DNA of 64,000 nt from Sphaerolaimus hirsutus. Its lineage: Eukaryota > Nematoda > Chromadorea > Monhysterida > Sphaerolaimidae. The notes beneath the pieces were generated by a model. The model was not told where the DNA came from. It was given only the letters and a program-made list of their open reading frames with translations, and did not search any database. Positions 10,453 through 23,142 of this stretch are shown one piece after another. A program made the position numbers and the translations under genes. Position 1 is the first letter of the stretch, and each line of letters starts with the position of its first letter. The DNA lies in the NCBI GenBank assembly GCA_964036195.1, contig OZ038460.1, positions 7,939,504 to 8,003,503 of the forward strand, read 5' to 3'.

Positions 10453-12869
10453 ATGAACATGTATTTTTCAAAGGATGAGGCACCATTGTCACCGACAGAC
10501 GTGAGTTCACCTGAATGCAATCCCCGACGCTGTAAAATATTCTGTAAAATGTCAAATGTCATGTAAAGTGTCTAGGCAAAACGTAGGTTTGCCATTTTCC
10601 AAGGCTTTAGACACTTTGCACGACATTTGAGATTTCACAGGGCATTTGACGGGGTATGAGACTGGCAACAGGGCTACTTACATTTTTGCACTTTCTGTGA
10701 ATTTCTTTCTTTCCACTTTACTCTGAAAACTGTCAACTCCACTAAATGTCAACTTTCAGCCGAACGCCGAGTTAGAGCAGCTCGCGTCTCAGCTGGACGA
10801 GCCGGTGGAGCCGTACATCCGCAAGCACCGCAAACGGAAGCAGGGCGCCACGCCGCCCGCCCAGTCCGACATGGACACCACGGCGGGCAAGCGGCAGAAG
10901 GCCAACATGAGCGACGAACAGCTCAATTTGCTTAGATTGAAGATCAACTCGCGGTTGGTGTTTATTTAGTAATGGTAGGGCGGCAGAGTTTCTTTAGCAT
11001 AGGTACAGTCGGTGGACATCACACTTAGTATGGCAACCTACCATAACCCCTGTGAATAATGAACCAAAAAATTATACTGTTTTTCAACATAATATTTATT
11101 TTTAGTCTCTATGGAATAATCAATTACGAAATTTATCACAAGATTTTATACATCTTATTATATTATATTATTATATTATATTATAGATTTTATACAATTT
11201 ATCTGCTCCCGCTCGGTGTATTTACCAGTTTTTAACCCATTTGTAAATTGTCCCACCTCTCGCAGCGAGCGCCGCCGCATGCACGACCTCAACTCGGCCA
11301 TGGACGCACTTCGCTCTTCCATGCCGCACGCAAACGGCAGCGACAAGAAAAGTCCCGCCGCCGGCGGCAGTAGGAAACTGTCCAAGATCAGCACACTGTT
11401 GCTAGCGAAGAAGTACATCGAGTCGCTGATGAGCGCCGTGGCAGAAATGGAGAAGCTTTGCGAGCAGGCGGGCAAAAGTGAACATGCCAAAGCTATAGTG
11501 CAGGCGATGCTGCTGGAACAGGTTGGTTGACGGTTCAATTTTGATGAAATCGGATTTTGGGGGTGCCGCAATGCCAGTAACACTTTTTATGGCACTTCCA
11601 CTTATTTGCCGTCTTGGTGTTGACAATAAACACCATAAATAGCACTTATTTGAAGCTAACTGCCAAATATGCAAAAATAGCAGGCACACATCCATTTTTT
11701 TCTAAAATACAGTGAATCATCAGCCAAGATAAATACGTTTTCTCCACTCGGATAGTTTAAAAAGTATACGTCAAACTAATTAGGTATTTTATGTTGCAAG
11801 TACTTTTTGAAGGAAACATAATGGTTACTCTGTATCCGAGTCTACTTTGAACTAAAACAGTAAACGCATTTAAACTATGCAGTGTCCACATCTTCCACAC
11901 AAGTGACTCTCAACTAGGCAACTTTCCGACTTCCGAAGGCAGAATTTTCACCACTCTGTTTTCCGGCAGTTGAAAAATTTCACCTGTCCGTTTTCCGTAA
12001 AATCACCCTTCTACACCCAACTCTCCACCCGCAGACGACCGAATTCGACCGTCGCACATCATCAGACAACGCCAGCAGCGTGACGCCGCAGCCAACCACG
12101 GCGGCCAAGGGCAAGGCGCGCGGCAACGCGACAAGCACACAAGCGAGCGGCAGCAGCGGCGACGACGCGCACAGCCGCAGGTCGTCCACCAGCGGCGGCA
12201 GTTCCGAGCCGGAGGCTTGCACCAACAGCCACAGCAGCCAGCAGCATGCCAATAATCTGTCCATGTCAGTCAGTCGCCTGCTGGCCCAGCGGGGAAAAAT
12301 GACTCACAGGTGGGAATTGTGGACTGCAGTGCACTGCTTTTTGAGGTTCATCAGCAAAGTATTCCGAGTGGAGCACATACTTTGCGAAGAATAACACCGT
12401 AATTTAATGAATGTAATCTTGTGTTAAATGTCGTTATTAATTAATCATTAGCAAAAACGAAATATCATGATGAAAAACTGTATGATTTTTGATTCCTTAT
12501 TCAAATGGGTAGGTTACCATACTAAGTCTGACGCCCGCCGACTATATTGCCACTCAACGCAGGCCACAAATCAGCGCCGCCGCCGCGCAGCCGCCGCCAC
12601 CTCCCCCAATGCACGCCGCATCGGCGCTCGGAGTACCAGCCGGACTGCCGCACGGCGCCTGCCTCAAGTTGTATCTGGGCGCGGCGGCCCCGTGCGCCTG
12701 CGACCGGTGCTGCGCGGGCGCGTCCGCCTGGCACGTGGCCCTGTCGCAGCTGGCCGCCGCCGCCGCCCGGCCGCTTTACGCCGGTGTGCCTCATGGCGGC
12801 GCGGCGGCCCTTGCCGCGGCTGGATTGCTGGCGCACAGAGATGCTGGCGTGACTCTTGGAGCTAAATAA
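10453..12869 (+). CDS. Olig: Olig-family bHLH transcription factor
   Basis: Nuclear E-box-binding factor of the Olig/bHLHe22 group; in animals these specify neurons, glia or muscle-associated cells. Exons: 10453-10500, 10760-10953, 11266-11521, 12035-12309, 12563-12869 (TAA); 359 residues. The basic region [17 protein letters not shown] and helix 2 [16 protein letters not shown] are diagnostic for the Olig subfamily. Unusually, the loop carries an extra stretch of about 10 residues ([11 protein letters not shown]) before RKLSK, where Olig proteins are normally compact. The middle is Ser/Thr/Gly-rich. The C-terminus is Ala/Pro-rich and holds a Cys cluster, PCACDRCC. The exon 1 start is the first in-frame ATG ([16 protein letters not shown]). 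Intron 1 holds an introner-family element 14 bp past its donor. Introns 2 (11003-11190) and 4 (about 12391-12540) hold MITE copies. Exon 1 is short and less certain than exons 2-5. Confidence 0.9.
10515..10671 (+). mobile_element. Introner-family foldback in bHLH intron 1
   Basis: 157-bp copy. The left arm is ATGCAATCCCCGACGCTG, then TAAAAT; the right arm is GACGGGGTATGAGACTGGCA, then ACAG. Inner mirrored words are TGTAAAATGTCAAATGTCATG (cut as TGTAAAATG/TCAAATGTCATG) and CACGACATTTGAGATTTCACA. It starts 14 bp after the GTGAGT donor of intron 1. The family GT at its left end reads AT here, so it may have lost or never used its own donor. Confidence 0.72.
11003..11192. mobile_element. MITE, CGGNGGACATCACACTTA family, with ATT microsatellite
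   Basis: Copy in bHLH intron 2. It starts near ACAGTCGGTGGACATCACAC, followed by a CAACCTACCATA block and AATAATGAACC. The right part dissolves into a TTATA/TTATAT simple repeat (about 11155-11190). Sister copies are at 57036-57211, 44746-45184, 21401-21556, about 12391-12540 and about 45545-45715. Confidence 0.6.
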
Positions 12870-12882
12870 GTGATGTGATCAG

Positions 12883-13283
12883 GTGGCAGTTTTAGACCCT
12901 GTAAAATGTCAATGTTATGCAAAGTGCCAAAAGTAATGCAAAGTGTAAAAAATTCATGTAATGTGCCTACACACACTAGTTTTCACCGTGACTTCGTGTG
13001 AAAACTGAATTTTTTTCAAATGCAAATTAAAAACGACGGTTGAATGATTTGATTTGATTTAAATTTGAGTTTAGATAAATGATAGCTAAACATTGAAAAT
13101 TTTAAAACTAAAACACATAAAGCATACAAAATGAGTAGGCTGGATGTCGCCATGTCGCCATTTCAGTTTTCACATCAGTCACGGTGAAAACTAGTGTGTG
13201 TAGGGCCATTATGTTATGAAAAATGTCTAACGTCCGGTAAAGAAATTAATTTGACATTTTTCAGGGTCTGCTAGCGGCCCCAG
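12883..13283 (+). mobile_element. Introner-family element, possible 3'-UTR intron of the bHLH gene
   Basis: It starts 14 bp after the bHLH stop codon with CAG/GTGGCAGTTTTAGACCCTG and ends ...CAGGGTCTGCTAGCGGCCCCAG/GT. It is therefore bounded by GT and AG and flanked by AG and GT. It is 401 bp long, but 245 bp of that is a younger MITE at 12964-13208. The remainder is 156 bp, the normal size of the family. Whether it is spliced from the 3' UTR cannot be seen from DNA. Confidence 0.72.
12964..13208. mobile_element. MITE, TGCCTACACACACTAG family, nested in an introner
   Basis: 245 bp. The ends are TGCCTACACACACTAG and CTAGTGTGTGTAGGGCCA, and the subterminal arms are TTTTCACCGTGACTTCGTG and CACGGTGAAAAC. 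Nearly identical copies lie at 20270-20507 and 43946-44184, so the family moved recently. It is non-autonomous. Confidence 0.85.
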
Positions 13284-14062
13284 GTAAAAGTGACCATTGC
13301 GATATTATACAGAGTTGTTTTCAGCTTATATATATTTATTTCGCCTGATTATTTGATACAAAAGTTGTATGTTGTGGCACATCAAATCAAAGTACATCGT
13401 GGTAGCTTTTACAGTACACTTTTTTAGTAAAAGTCTTAGTGGTAGTACATTTTTATTATAGCAGCTAAATATATCCAAGTTTGTATCGACAAATTTCTGC
13501 AACTTTCACCTTTTTCAAAATCCGCTCTGTATTGACAACGCTTGTATTGTACTTTACACTTTTTCTCATATCATCGACCGGCCTCACGTGATTCACGGTA
13601 ACCTATTTTTTCCATTCAGCATGTTACTTTGACTTTACAATTGGCCTACCTAATTTAATTCGGAGTTCCCAGCCACAATTGTACAAAACTTGACATTTAA
13701 ATCCAGTTTTTTTTCATAAATATCAAAATGGCCAAATTTTTGCAAATAAATAGTTTTATCCGTCAACGTTTTACATCTCGTGATCATGATCCTCTTATGG
13801 TAGATAGAACCAAAGGTTCACTTCTGTACTAATTATTTCATTTCGAATTAGTATTTTGCTATTATAATTATTATTTCAATTTTATTATTAATTATTATTG
13901 TCAAAATAAATATGTGCCCACAACTTGGCTGGAATGGCGTCGCGCTACGAAAAAAAATATATTTAAAAAAACAAAAGATTTAAACGCTGAAGATTTATGG
14001 CATCAATCTGCCGCTATATTAGCATCAAAAGGGAAAATCATGCAGCTGCAAGGACTCACGTG

Positions 14063-15020
14063 TAGGGCTCGAAACTCTATTTTTTTCAAACTCGAGTTCG
14101 AGTCGCAACCCCAAATTTTTGCCGGTCGAGTCGGCGAGTCGAGTCAGGCGAGCTAGTGAAAGGTTGAATCGAGTCGGGCAAAAATCTCGAGTCTCGTATC
14201 GAGTGGGATGTGTTACTTTTTGGTATGACCCTTGCAGTAATTATTGTACTGCTTTCTCTACCAATGTACTTTTCACACACACTTAATAAAGTCTAAATGC
14301 CAACAGTTCATTTAAATATCAAGATAAAGCAAAAATAGAACTTTTTATCACTCATTTTGCTACAAATAAAGTTGCAAAAATAAAATCAGCCTAGGGATTG
14401 AAAATCTTTTACAACATTTTTTTGGATCAGTGCCAACATTGTGCAATGCATTTGAGGTGGTGTGTGTGTGTTTCACATGTGGCGCTGCACACGCTAGTTT
14501 ACTGCCAGATTTTGGTAAACTCATAAATCAGCTTTGAACGCATTTGAATTTACCATAATGATGTATCTGTCAACTGATTTCAAGAATAACTCATTTCAGT
14601 AAACTCAAATGTGTTTTATCAAAGCTGATTTATGAGTTTACCAAAATCTGGTGCTAAACTAGTGTGCACATGCACATGCACATTATGTAGAATTGTATGG
14701 TAATAAGAAATTTGAGTTTTAACACCATTCAATACATATGCCAAGCCAATCCACAATATATCATGCATGTGGTGTCAAAATGCGTGCTTGCCCGCAAAAA
14801 TATGTTAAAAATTTCATATCAAAATTGATATTTGAGGACATTATTCAATGGAAACCCTGACTTGAAATTTGCCAAAATTTCGAGTCGAGTCAGGCAAAAA
14901 CCTCGAGTCTCGAGTTTGGGCCATATTTTTCCGGTCGAGTCAGACGAGTCGAGTCGGTACCCTGTTTTACCCTCTATTCACGAGTCGAGTCGAGTCGAGT
15001 CGAGTCGAGTTCGAGTCCTA
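14063..15020. mobile_element. hAT-type foldback with CGAGTC word repeats
   Basis: The ends are TAGGGCTCGAAACTC and GAGTTCGAGTCCTA. The 8-bp flanks CTCACGTG and CTCATGTG differ at one position and act as the target duplication. The subterminal zones at both ends are repeats of CGAGTCGAGT. A MITE of the CACACTAG type is nested at 14480-14672. No transposase is visible. Confidence 0.75.
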
Positions 15021-16730
15021 CTCATGTGCCTTGAAAATGGTTCCAGATAGGCGCCAAAAACATGGCTAAAAGGGGCATCGCAAGTTCCCCAAACCGCTAA
15101 TGGGGCGATTCTTGGCTATTTCCATAAAGTGCGGATCCCATGGCACCAGCATTTTCAGGATTCAAAAAATAAAGGTATTAAAAATACACACAAGAAGATC
15201 TTGATATTCAGGAATGATGTTGAAACGCGTTCACATATACCTAGGTAACTTTGTTATTATTAACTTATTATTAAATTATTATAAACGCTGTTTACATTTG
15301 GAACCAAAGCAACCCATTGGCAGATTTTTGGAGATTCAATTCCAAGACAATTTTTCGAACATATAAGACCCCACAATGAAAAAGTGAATCGTGGAGCCCC
15401 CCTGGGTTTGAACACGTGGGGGGGAAGGCTTCGATCGGCACCTTACGGTAAAGTGACGTTGATGCTCTCTGCGTAGAAATATTTTTCATTAAATTCCCAT
15501 GAAAATCGTAGGCACGAGTTCATCTGGGCGTGCAACCATTTTTGAGACAGATTGAATCACTCATCCGATATCAATACATGTTAGCTTGTAAATACGGTAA
15601 ATCGAATGCTTGATGCTGATAGGGACAGTGACGACAACGGTGCCTGTAGCAGCCAGACAGCCACACTTTGACACCAGAACAATCTATCACTTAAACACCC
15701 GCTAATTTTATAGCGCGAAATTCCGTAAAACCTTAATTTACAAATTGCGCTTAATTTAGACCCACTGTCAACTGAGTAAATAACACCAACCCAATCGGGG
15801 AAATACCGACTCCGCAATGTGGTGCATTTAACGGGGAAATACCTATTCACCAAAACCGCGTATTGCACATACGTAATTAGCTGCCCATAAGTGCCGCGCT
15901 TTCCACAAATTAATTAATTGCACATGGGAACATAATATTGCCCATGGCGGGCAAAGATTCAACGCCAAAATGGGTATCGATTCGCCATAACACAAAGTAT
16001 GCACAGCCCTCATGTGCAATCATCCGCGTGCATGTACAATACTTCGCAAGCACGTGAAGGGTTGAAATTGTGGATTATCGATGCAGCCTTCATTCATTGC
16101 ATAATAGTAAATATGAAATCCATAGATTATCCACATATTTACGTCTGTTTTCACTGTATTTACGTCATCTGTCACTATTGTATTTAGGGTTGGCCGATGT
16201 TTTAAAAAAACGTTTTATGTAAAAAAACGTTTTTTTTAAATAAAAACACCAGGTCCGAAACGTTTTTTTTTTAAACATCAGTCGAAAAATTTTAGTACTA
16301 AGCACTAGGTATTTTGCAAAATTTTTGCACGCAACCGCGCAACTTCACACACAAATTGACATTGGTGGTTGTTTTCATTGGTTTTGTGGCATTTTTAGTA
16401 TCAAAGCATCCATTTCGATGTGCTACCATTGGTAAATAAGCCATCATATGTTGCTGTAGTATATAATATTCAGGTAATGTAATTCCATGTACCCCCACAG
16501 TGTGTAACATCACTCCCAAAGTAACAACCTCATTTTATAACCTTGTTTGATCACTATTCCATGCCAAACTTCACTTGAAGTCATGAACATTTGACTATAA
16601 GGCGATATACAAACATGCAAACAAAAAAATGGACATTTTTGACACAAATCACCACTTATAATGCTATCCCATGGCTCCACAGCATGGTCATATATAACAT
16701 CACAGAGTATTGTCACTTGTCTGATATACC

Positions 16731-17189
16731 TACCGTATTTCCTTGAAATACCCCCCCCCCTTGAAATACCCCCCCCCCCCTCGTTTGACCCCCCCCCCCC
16801 TCTCGAGACCACTATGAAACAATCACCCCCCCCTCGAAATACCCCCCCCCCAAATTGAGTGTAAAGAGAACGTACATGACAAATACGGCAGTTTATGTTC
16901 TGCGTAGTGCAGAACACACGTTAAAACAATGTCGGAATCACGTTAGAACAGTGTTTATACCATCTACGTACTAATATTAGTCTACAGAACCTTATAAATG
17001 GCAGTTTTTGTTGCATTTTTCGACGTCTGCGTACGTTTCAGACGACAATTTCGTACTTGGTTTTCAAAAATTTTCTTGTGAAATAATACCCCCCCCCCCC
17101 TCGAAATACCCCCCCCCTCGTTTAACCCCCCCCTCTCGGGACCACTATGAAACAATCACCCCCGGGGGGTATTTCGAGGAAATACGGTA
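16731..17189. mobile_element. ACCGTATTT-ended foldback with C/G runs
   Basis: Starts TACCGTATTTCCTTGAAATA and ends with ATTTCGAGGAAATACGGTA. Both subterminal zones are runs of C separated by TCGAAATACC and CACTATGAAACAATCACC. It is non-coding, and apparent ORFs through it are compositional. Confidence 0.75.
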
Positions 17190-19150
17190 TATATATATTG
17201 ACCCAGGGCCATATCTGGGAGCTTTTAAAAAACTTTGTTTTTTAAAAAAACATGGAGTTAAAAAAACGTTTTTTTTTTCAACTCTTATTGTATCTATTAT
17301 ATCTATCACTTAACAAAGCACTTGATAAAATCTTACTGTTATCTGTCCACAATGCTTTTTGAAATTTCGACTTGCATGTGTAAATACATATTCTTTTGCA
17401 AATCGAAATTTCGATTTGCATGTGTACCTATTTAAATACTGGTTTCACCAGTAAAATACTGGTAAAAGATTTCACCAAAATACTAACTCATTCAAGTAAC
17501 TAATACCTTTGATTTTGCCGCTGTATACTTTGCATTATGGGGAATTAACCTGTGACATGTGCAATTTGCGGCACTTGAGACTCGCCATTTATGTGCAATG
17601 TGTGTTCGGCCATGTGCAATTGTCGGCACTCATGTGCAATATAAGCTTTGTGCAACACGGCAGAAAAATTATGCAACTAATTCCTATGTGCAACACGCCG
17701 TATGTGCAATGCGTAGGCTCTCCATTTAACCAGGTATATAACTCCGCAACTTTGGTTGTGGATCCAATCAGCTAATAAATTCCGCAGAGTAGCGGAAGAT
17801 TGAGTTACGCCGCGGAAGATTCATCTGAGAGTAGGGTATCAATTCGTCCCAACGTAAAGTATCCGCAAGGTGCTCTGACTAAATCGGTGGTATATATTTA
17901 GTCAGGATACAGCGGTCAAAGTGTATGTGCCCCAATGCGGTGTGGCCATGTGCACTTGAAAAACTTCAAACTTCAAAGAAAGTGACACGCATAAGAAAAC
18001 GCGGATAATCATCTTTAGCATTGAAATACTTGATTAGTAAATACTTGAACTTGAACAAATAACTTGAAACATTGATCAATTTTTCACTGACATTTTATTT
18101 TACATTTCACTTGTTGTGTTAAGTGCACTGTTTCATATGGCAACATTTCATGTCGGAACGTGAAGAAAAGTCTAACGTGTTAGACGAATCTTCCCTACTG
18201 TTACTCAATTGATGCACTTAAAAGTAAATACATCCTTGACTCAATGCGGGAGTTACTCAATCCATACCTGCGCTGACTGAATTGCACGCGCAGTTACTCA
18301 ATCTACCGTTTACTCAGCCCACCATTTCCCTGACTCAATTAGTTAGCTGATTGAATTCGCGACTTACTCAAAACATAGTGGGTCAAAATTACATCGCATT
18401 TGTGTAGGAATTTTACCTTCCGACACTTGCCACAGTGCAATATTTGCCTCAAAGCACCGGCTAATCGGATAAACATGTAGGCATTCACCTGTCGGCGCGC
18501 ACAAAGTTCCCGCGGCCCCCTTTCACGCTCAAATGCGCAGTGCACAGGTGATTCGACTTTATTACACCTGACAAAATATAATAACCCATCCTCAACCCGC
18601 GGAGACATTCGCACTCCGCGTGACGCCCGCCGAAATCAATGTCATTTTTAATCGCGCCGCATGGCAAATAAATGATTGACTTGCTTCCGTTACTATCGGA
18701 TTATTGGCTACTTCGTGCGGTCGCGCCGCTGCGATCAAAGGGGGGGGGGCGCAAATGGCGTCGTAAAAACAAACCAAGTGCGAAATTTGGAGTCAAGAGC
18801 CAATTAAACGGAACTGAGGTTATCCACGGCGCCTTGGGATTATTGCCAGCCTTTCACATTAGAGAGGAAGCGATTGTAATCGAATTTACGAGGTGCCAAG
18901 CGCCAGTTGGAAGCCGAAAAATCCTTTGTTTGTCGCCGATTTGTCGTTTGAAGTGAGCGACAATGTGATCATGGAAAATGTGCGTGTGCACCGTTAACAA
19001 ATCACATTCGGTTATGGTATTTACGACGCGCGGCTGGTGGGGGTGGTTTTTTTTTTTTGGGCGAACACATGCGAAGAAATACGTTGGTCGTTTTTTGTGT
19101 TCGCAAAAAAATCCAATTATTTGTATGTATACATGGAATGAATCCACTTT

Positions 19151-19363
19151 TGGCCCTACACACACGAAATAGTTCACAACTAAATTTTCCGAAGTTTATA
19201 AACCTGTTTTAAGCACAATCGAGTTTACCGGAATGCGGTATCTATTCTTCAAATACTGTTGATGGAGATAATATTTAAATAATTCATCCTGGTAAACTAA
19301 AATCATTTCAAAACGGAATTATCAGTTTTCGAAATTTCAGTTGTTAACTAGTGCGCGTGGGCA
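19151..19363. mobile_element. MITE, GGCCCTACACACACGAAATAG variant
   Basis: The ends are TGGCCCTACACACAC and AACTAGTGCGCGTGGGCA. Inner arms are CAACTAAATTTTCCGAAG and TTTTCGAAATTTCAGTTG. It abuts the hAT-type element starting at 19379. Confidence 0.6.
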
Positions 19364-19378
19364 CTTTCAACCCATGAC

Positions 19379-20886
19379 TAGTGATGGTAAGGAACCGGGG
19401 CACCGGTGCTGGTGCGGTGCGGTGCCATTTTTCAGCGGTGCCCTGCTGGTGCCGGTGCCATTTTTTTCAGAATAGCACCGGTGCCGTTGCGGTGCGGTGC
19501 CATTTTTTGGCCGGTGCCAAAGGTGCTAGCACCAGAACGAATTTAAAAAGCACCGGAAAGGCACTGGCCAAGTGTTCATAGAGTGTAAAATTTTGTCCAC
19601 GGCACATGCTTACCGTATTTCTTTGATAATATTGACCACCAATGTGTTGTTTCATAAACAGTTTTGGGGGGTCAATGTAATCAAGCACGGCAATGTAAAT
19701 GAGCATGGCAATATATTTTTCCAGATTGTATTTATCATTTAAGTGCATTCAGTGATATAAGTGCAAATCATTGCTAATTTGTGACATAACGCTGCACAAT
19801 ACCATATGAGTAGATAGTGAAGGCAAAACATAGGCAGAACAGACGGTGTGCAATGTATGGCGGCAAACATCTAAACATAAATCGGATCATGCAATGTCAA
19901 CGTTTTCATACGGCAATGTATTCGAGCACGGCAATGTATTTCTCAGATGCTCTTTAGACCCGCCAAAGTAATCGAGCAAGCCAATGTGAATGAACATGTC
20001 AATAAGATCGAAGAAATACGGTATTCATATTTTAAAAACAACAACAATATGCCCAACAGTTTTCCATCTCATTTCAAAAAATGTCACAATAAATATATTT
20101 TGAAAGCTGCTGTACCATTCTGAAGAGGGAAACAAAAATCGAGTTGTATTTTTCATCATAAAAATTATTTCCTTCACCAGTTTGTTCATAATTTGTTGTC
20201 AATTTATGACAGAAAACAGTTACATAACTAGTGATCCCAGTGAGTAAACCATAGTGACTATGTGTATTGTGCCTACACACACTAGTTTTCACCGTGACTT
20301 CGTGGGAAAACTGATTTTTTTAAAAATGCAGATTAATCAACACGGTTGAATGATTTTATTACATTTTAATGTGAATTTAAATTAATGAAAGTTTTAATTT
20401 GATAAATTTGAAAACTAAAACACATATAGCATACAATAACAGTAGGCTGGATGTCGCCATTTCAGTTCTCACAGAAGTCACGGTGAAAACTAGTGTGTGT
20501 AGGGCCATTGGAGCATATTAAATATTGGAACTATCCTTCGTAATCATTATAATTGCTTCATAAAATGATCACCACCTTATTCTGATTATTTTAAATGCTC
20601 AACCATCAAAATCGGTTAAGAACTTATGGAAATATGCAGTTCTGAAGCTGCGGCCTCTATGAAAAATACCTGATAAATAATGCAGAAACTTCCAGCCTGG
20701 TGCAGTGCCTTTCAGTGCTAGCACCGGCAGCCGGCCGGTGCCCCAGGGTGCCGGTGCTATTTTTTTCAAAATGGCGCCGGTGCGGTGCCATTTTTTGGCC
20801 GGTGCCCATGGTGCCAGGTGCCCTTTCTGAGGAATGGCACCGGTGCCGGTGCGGTGCCATATTTCCCGGTGCCTTTTCCATCACTA
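19379..20886. mobile_element. hAT-type foldback with GGTGCCGGTGC word repeats and nested elements
   Basis: 1.5 kb. The ends are TAGTGATGGTAAGGAACCGG and TTTTCCATCACTA, with an exact 8-bp target duplication CCCATGAC on both sides. Both ends are dense in GCACCGGTGCC-type words. Nested inside are an ACCGTATTT foldback (19611-20023, with CGGCAATGTA words) and a CCTACACACACTAG MITE (20270-20507). This gives an insertion order: hAT element first, the other two later. Confidence 0.8.
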
Positions 20887-21400
20887 CCCATGACAACCTG
20901 CCGCAGTTTGCGAATCGAAAAATAAACAAATCAGAATTGCGTGGCGTTGACGATGTCGTATATCGCGGCCGTGAAATTGCCCATTTGTTGCATTCGCAAT
21001 TCAAGGGGATCCTCCGAGGTTTACGACAAACCATGTTGAAACCACCGCGGGACATTATTTCGATTTCACGCCGACACTCGTGGTGATAATTCGTGACATG
21101 ATGCGACAGTAAACACCAAGGCGACCGTAAACGCGTTGTAAAACGGGGCACGAGAGGTTCGATTGTGAATGGCGGTTGCAGGATGGATACCGGACCCCGA
21201 CTGGCTGCTGCAGTTACCAGGCAGGGGCCAGTTCGGCAAGGGGCATAGGAAAGTTTACTTACAAATTTTCACTTAACTCTTCTACTCTTAACTTTTCATT
21301 CCTCAATTTATTCTATTTTTCACTCAACTCTTTACTTTGCCAATGCCAGTTTCTGAACTGGCCTAAGAACCAGGTTCTGCTGCACCACGTCCCGCAGGAT

Positions 21401-21556
21401 CCTACCATTATTTATTGTATAAAATTTTCTGATAAATTTCGTAATTAATTATCCCATTGTAAAAACGAAATATTATGATGAAAAAAACTGTATAATTTTT
21501 GGTTCATTATTCAGATGGGTCATGGTATGTTTCCATGCAAAGTGTGATGTCCGTCG
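21401..21556. mobile_element. MITE, CATCACACTT family, minus orientation
   Basis: Degenerate copy of the family at 57036-57211 in reverse. It begins CCTACCATTATTTATTG and ends CATGCAAAGTGTGATGTCCG. It contains the shared core AAATATTATGATGAAAAAAA. Confidence 0.5.
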
Positions 21557-23142
21557 AGTTATAAAGCTCACTGGTCCGAGCAGAAGGCGGGTCAGGCCTA
21601 TTAAGCATGTAAACCCATTATGCATGCAGACCCGTTATAGACACATTGTACCCACAGGGGTATGAAAGGGGGGTGGGTAACCCCACCCCAAACCGCCCAG
21701 CTATATATCTATTATACCAGAGGCAATGTTTTTTGGTTACTTTCCCCTGAACAACCCCCCCCCCCCCCCGCAAATTGTCTAGCTATCTAGCTATCTGGAG
21801 CGCTTTTGGGTAAAAGTCGCTAATTTTCATACTTTTCATAAATTTTAACCTATAAAATCACTAGGTCGTGTGTTTTATTGCATATTTTCAGGATGCGGGT
21901 TATAGTTAAATGCGTGCCAGTTCTACATGCGTGATGGGTTTACATGTGTAATGGCACAGGGCCGTGAAATGATCGGTATTTTTCTTTTCTACGATGAAAA
22001 GTTGTCGCCAGTTTCAACCGGATTTTCGGACATTGAAACCGCGATCACCAATAAATATTTTGAAAACTTTTGCAACATGAAACACAAAGCCACCTAGTGC
22101 GCTAAGATTGATTTCGATTTTCACAAATCACAAAATTCACGCGAATGAATCTGCGATTGCAATTCGATTTTATGACCGTCAATGAAAACGTGTCAAGTGA
22201 GCAATAATGTGAATCGAATCTGTTGCCAAAATTGTCGCAAATGCTATGGGCGGAATCCGGAATTAGGATTCTGCGGGAATAATGCTGGGGTGGTAATAAT
22301 CTCTGGTAGCGTGAGAATACACTGGAATAACAGACTAGAAAACAAGAGTCACCTTGCAAATCATGCGTGAAATGAAAGGAGAAATGCCGATGGAAAATGT
22401 GCCACAAAAAGGGATAATTACTGGAATTACAAAGGAAGATTTCATTTATGTAATAGCTGGTTTCTCGAAAGACAAGTCAAGTGATTACACGCTTTCAGGC
22501 ATTTTTGCATCCAAATGTGTGAATTGTTGCGTGAACTGTTTGTTCTCTATGGTTCAATGCACCGTCGAAATGCAGCATTTTCATCTTAGGTGAGAAGGAT
22601 GTGAATTAAATAATTGAGAACTACGTTGCTGGACTGTCCGTATAGCTGAATTGAATATTCAGAGAATAGAATTTTTAAGACTACGCAATACAATATTAGA
22701 CAATGCGCAAATCACAGATTTACATGATATTTACATAATTACAAATAAATACATACAACAAATCCGATGAGCCCCTCTCCCTTGAATAACCAGTCAAATG
22801 AGGACAAAAATTCCCCTTGAATAGTTATCCCATTTGATGAGTGGAAACAGAATGGAATGTTCCCTAGCTACAGTGACAACACAAACAACTTTATTTACCA
22901 CTATTCCTACAACCAAGATATAGATGTGATTAAAACTCCTTCAAAAAACTATTCCCCTTGAACAGTCCCCACTGAAACAGACTGACGAAAAAAATAATCC
23001 CCTAGGGGGATCGATCTATATATGGTAAAGTATATTTATGCTTTTTGTTCTAGCATTAGCACGAAAAAGTATCATAAAAGAGATACCAAGTTCCAAGTGA
23101 CCACTGGAACCGTGTTACGATGCGAAAAACGGTATTAACAAA

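Noticed and set aside
13914-14056. Short codon-like stretch WLEWRRATKKNIFKKTKDL as a gene fragment
   Set aside because: No recognisable family, no splice partners, and it abuts a transposable element; left as unexplained.
16510-16917. Gly/Pro-rich open frames over C and G runs at 16510-17313
   Set aside because: They are translations of homopolymer-like parts of an ACCGTATTT foldback.
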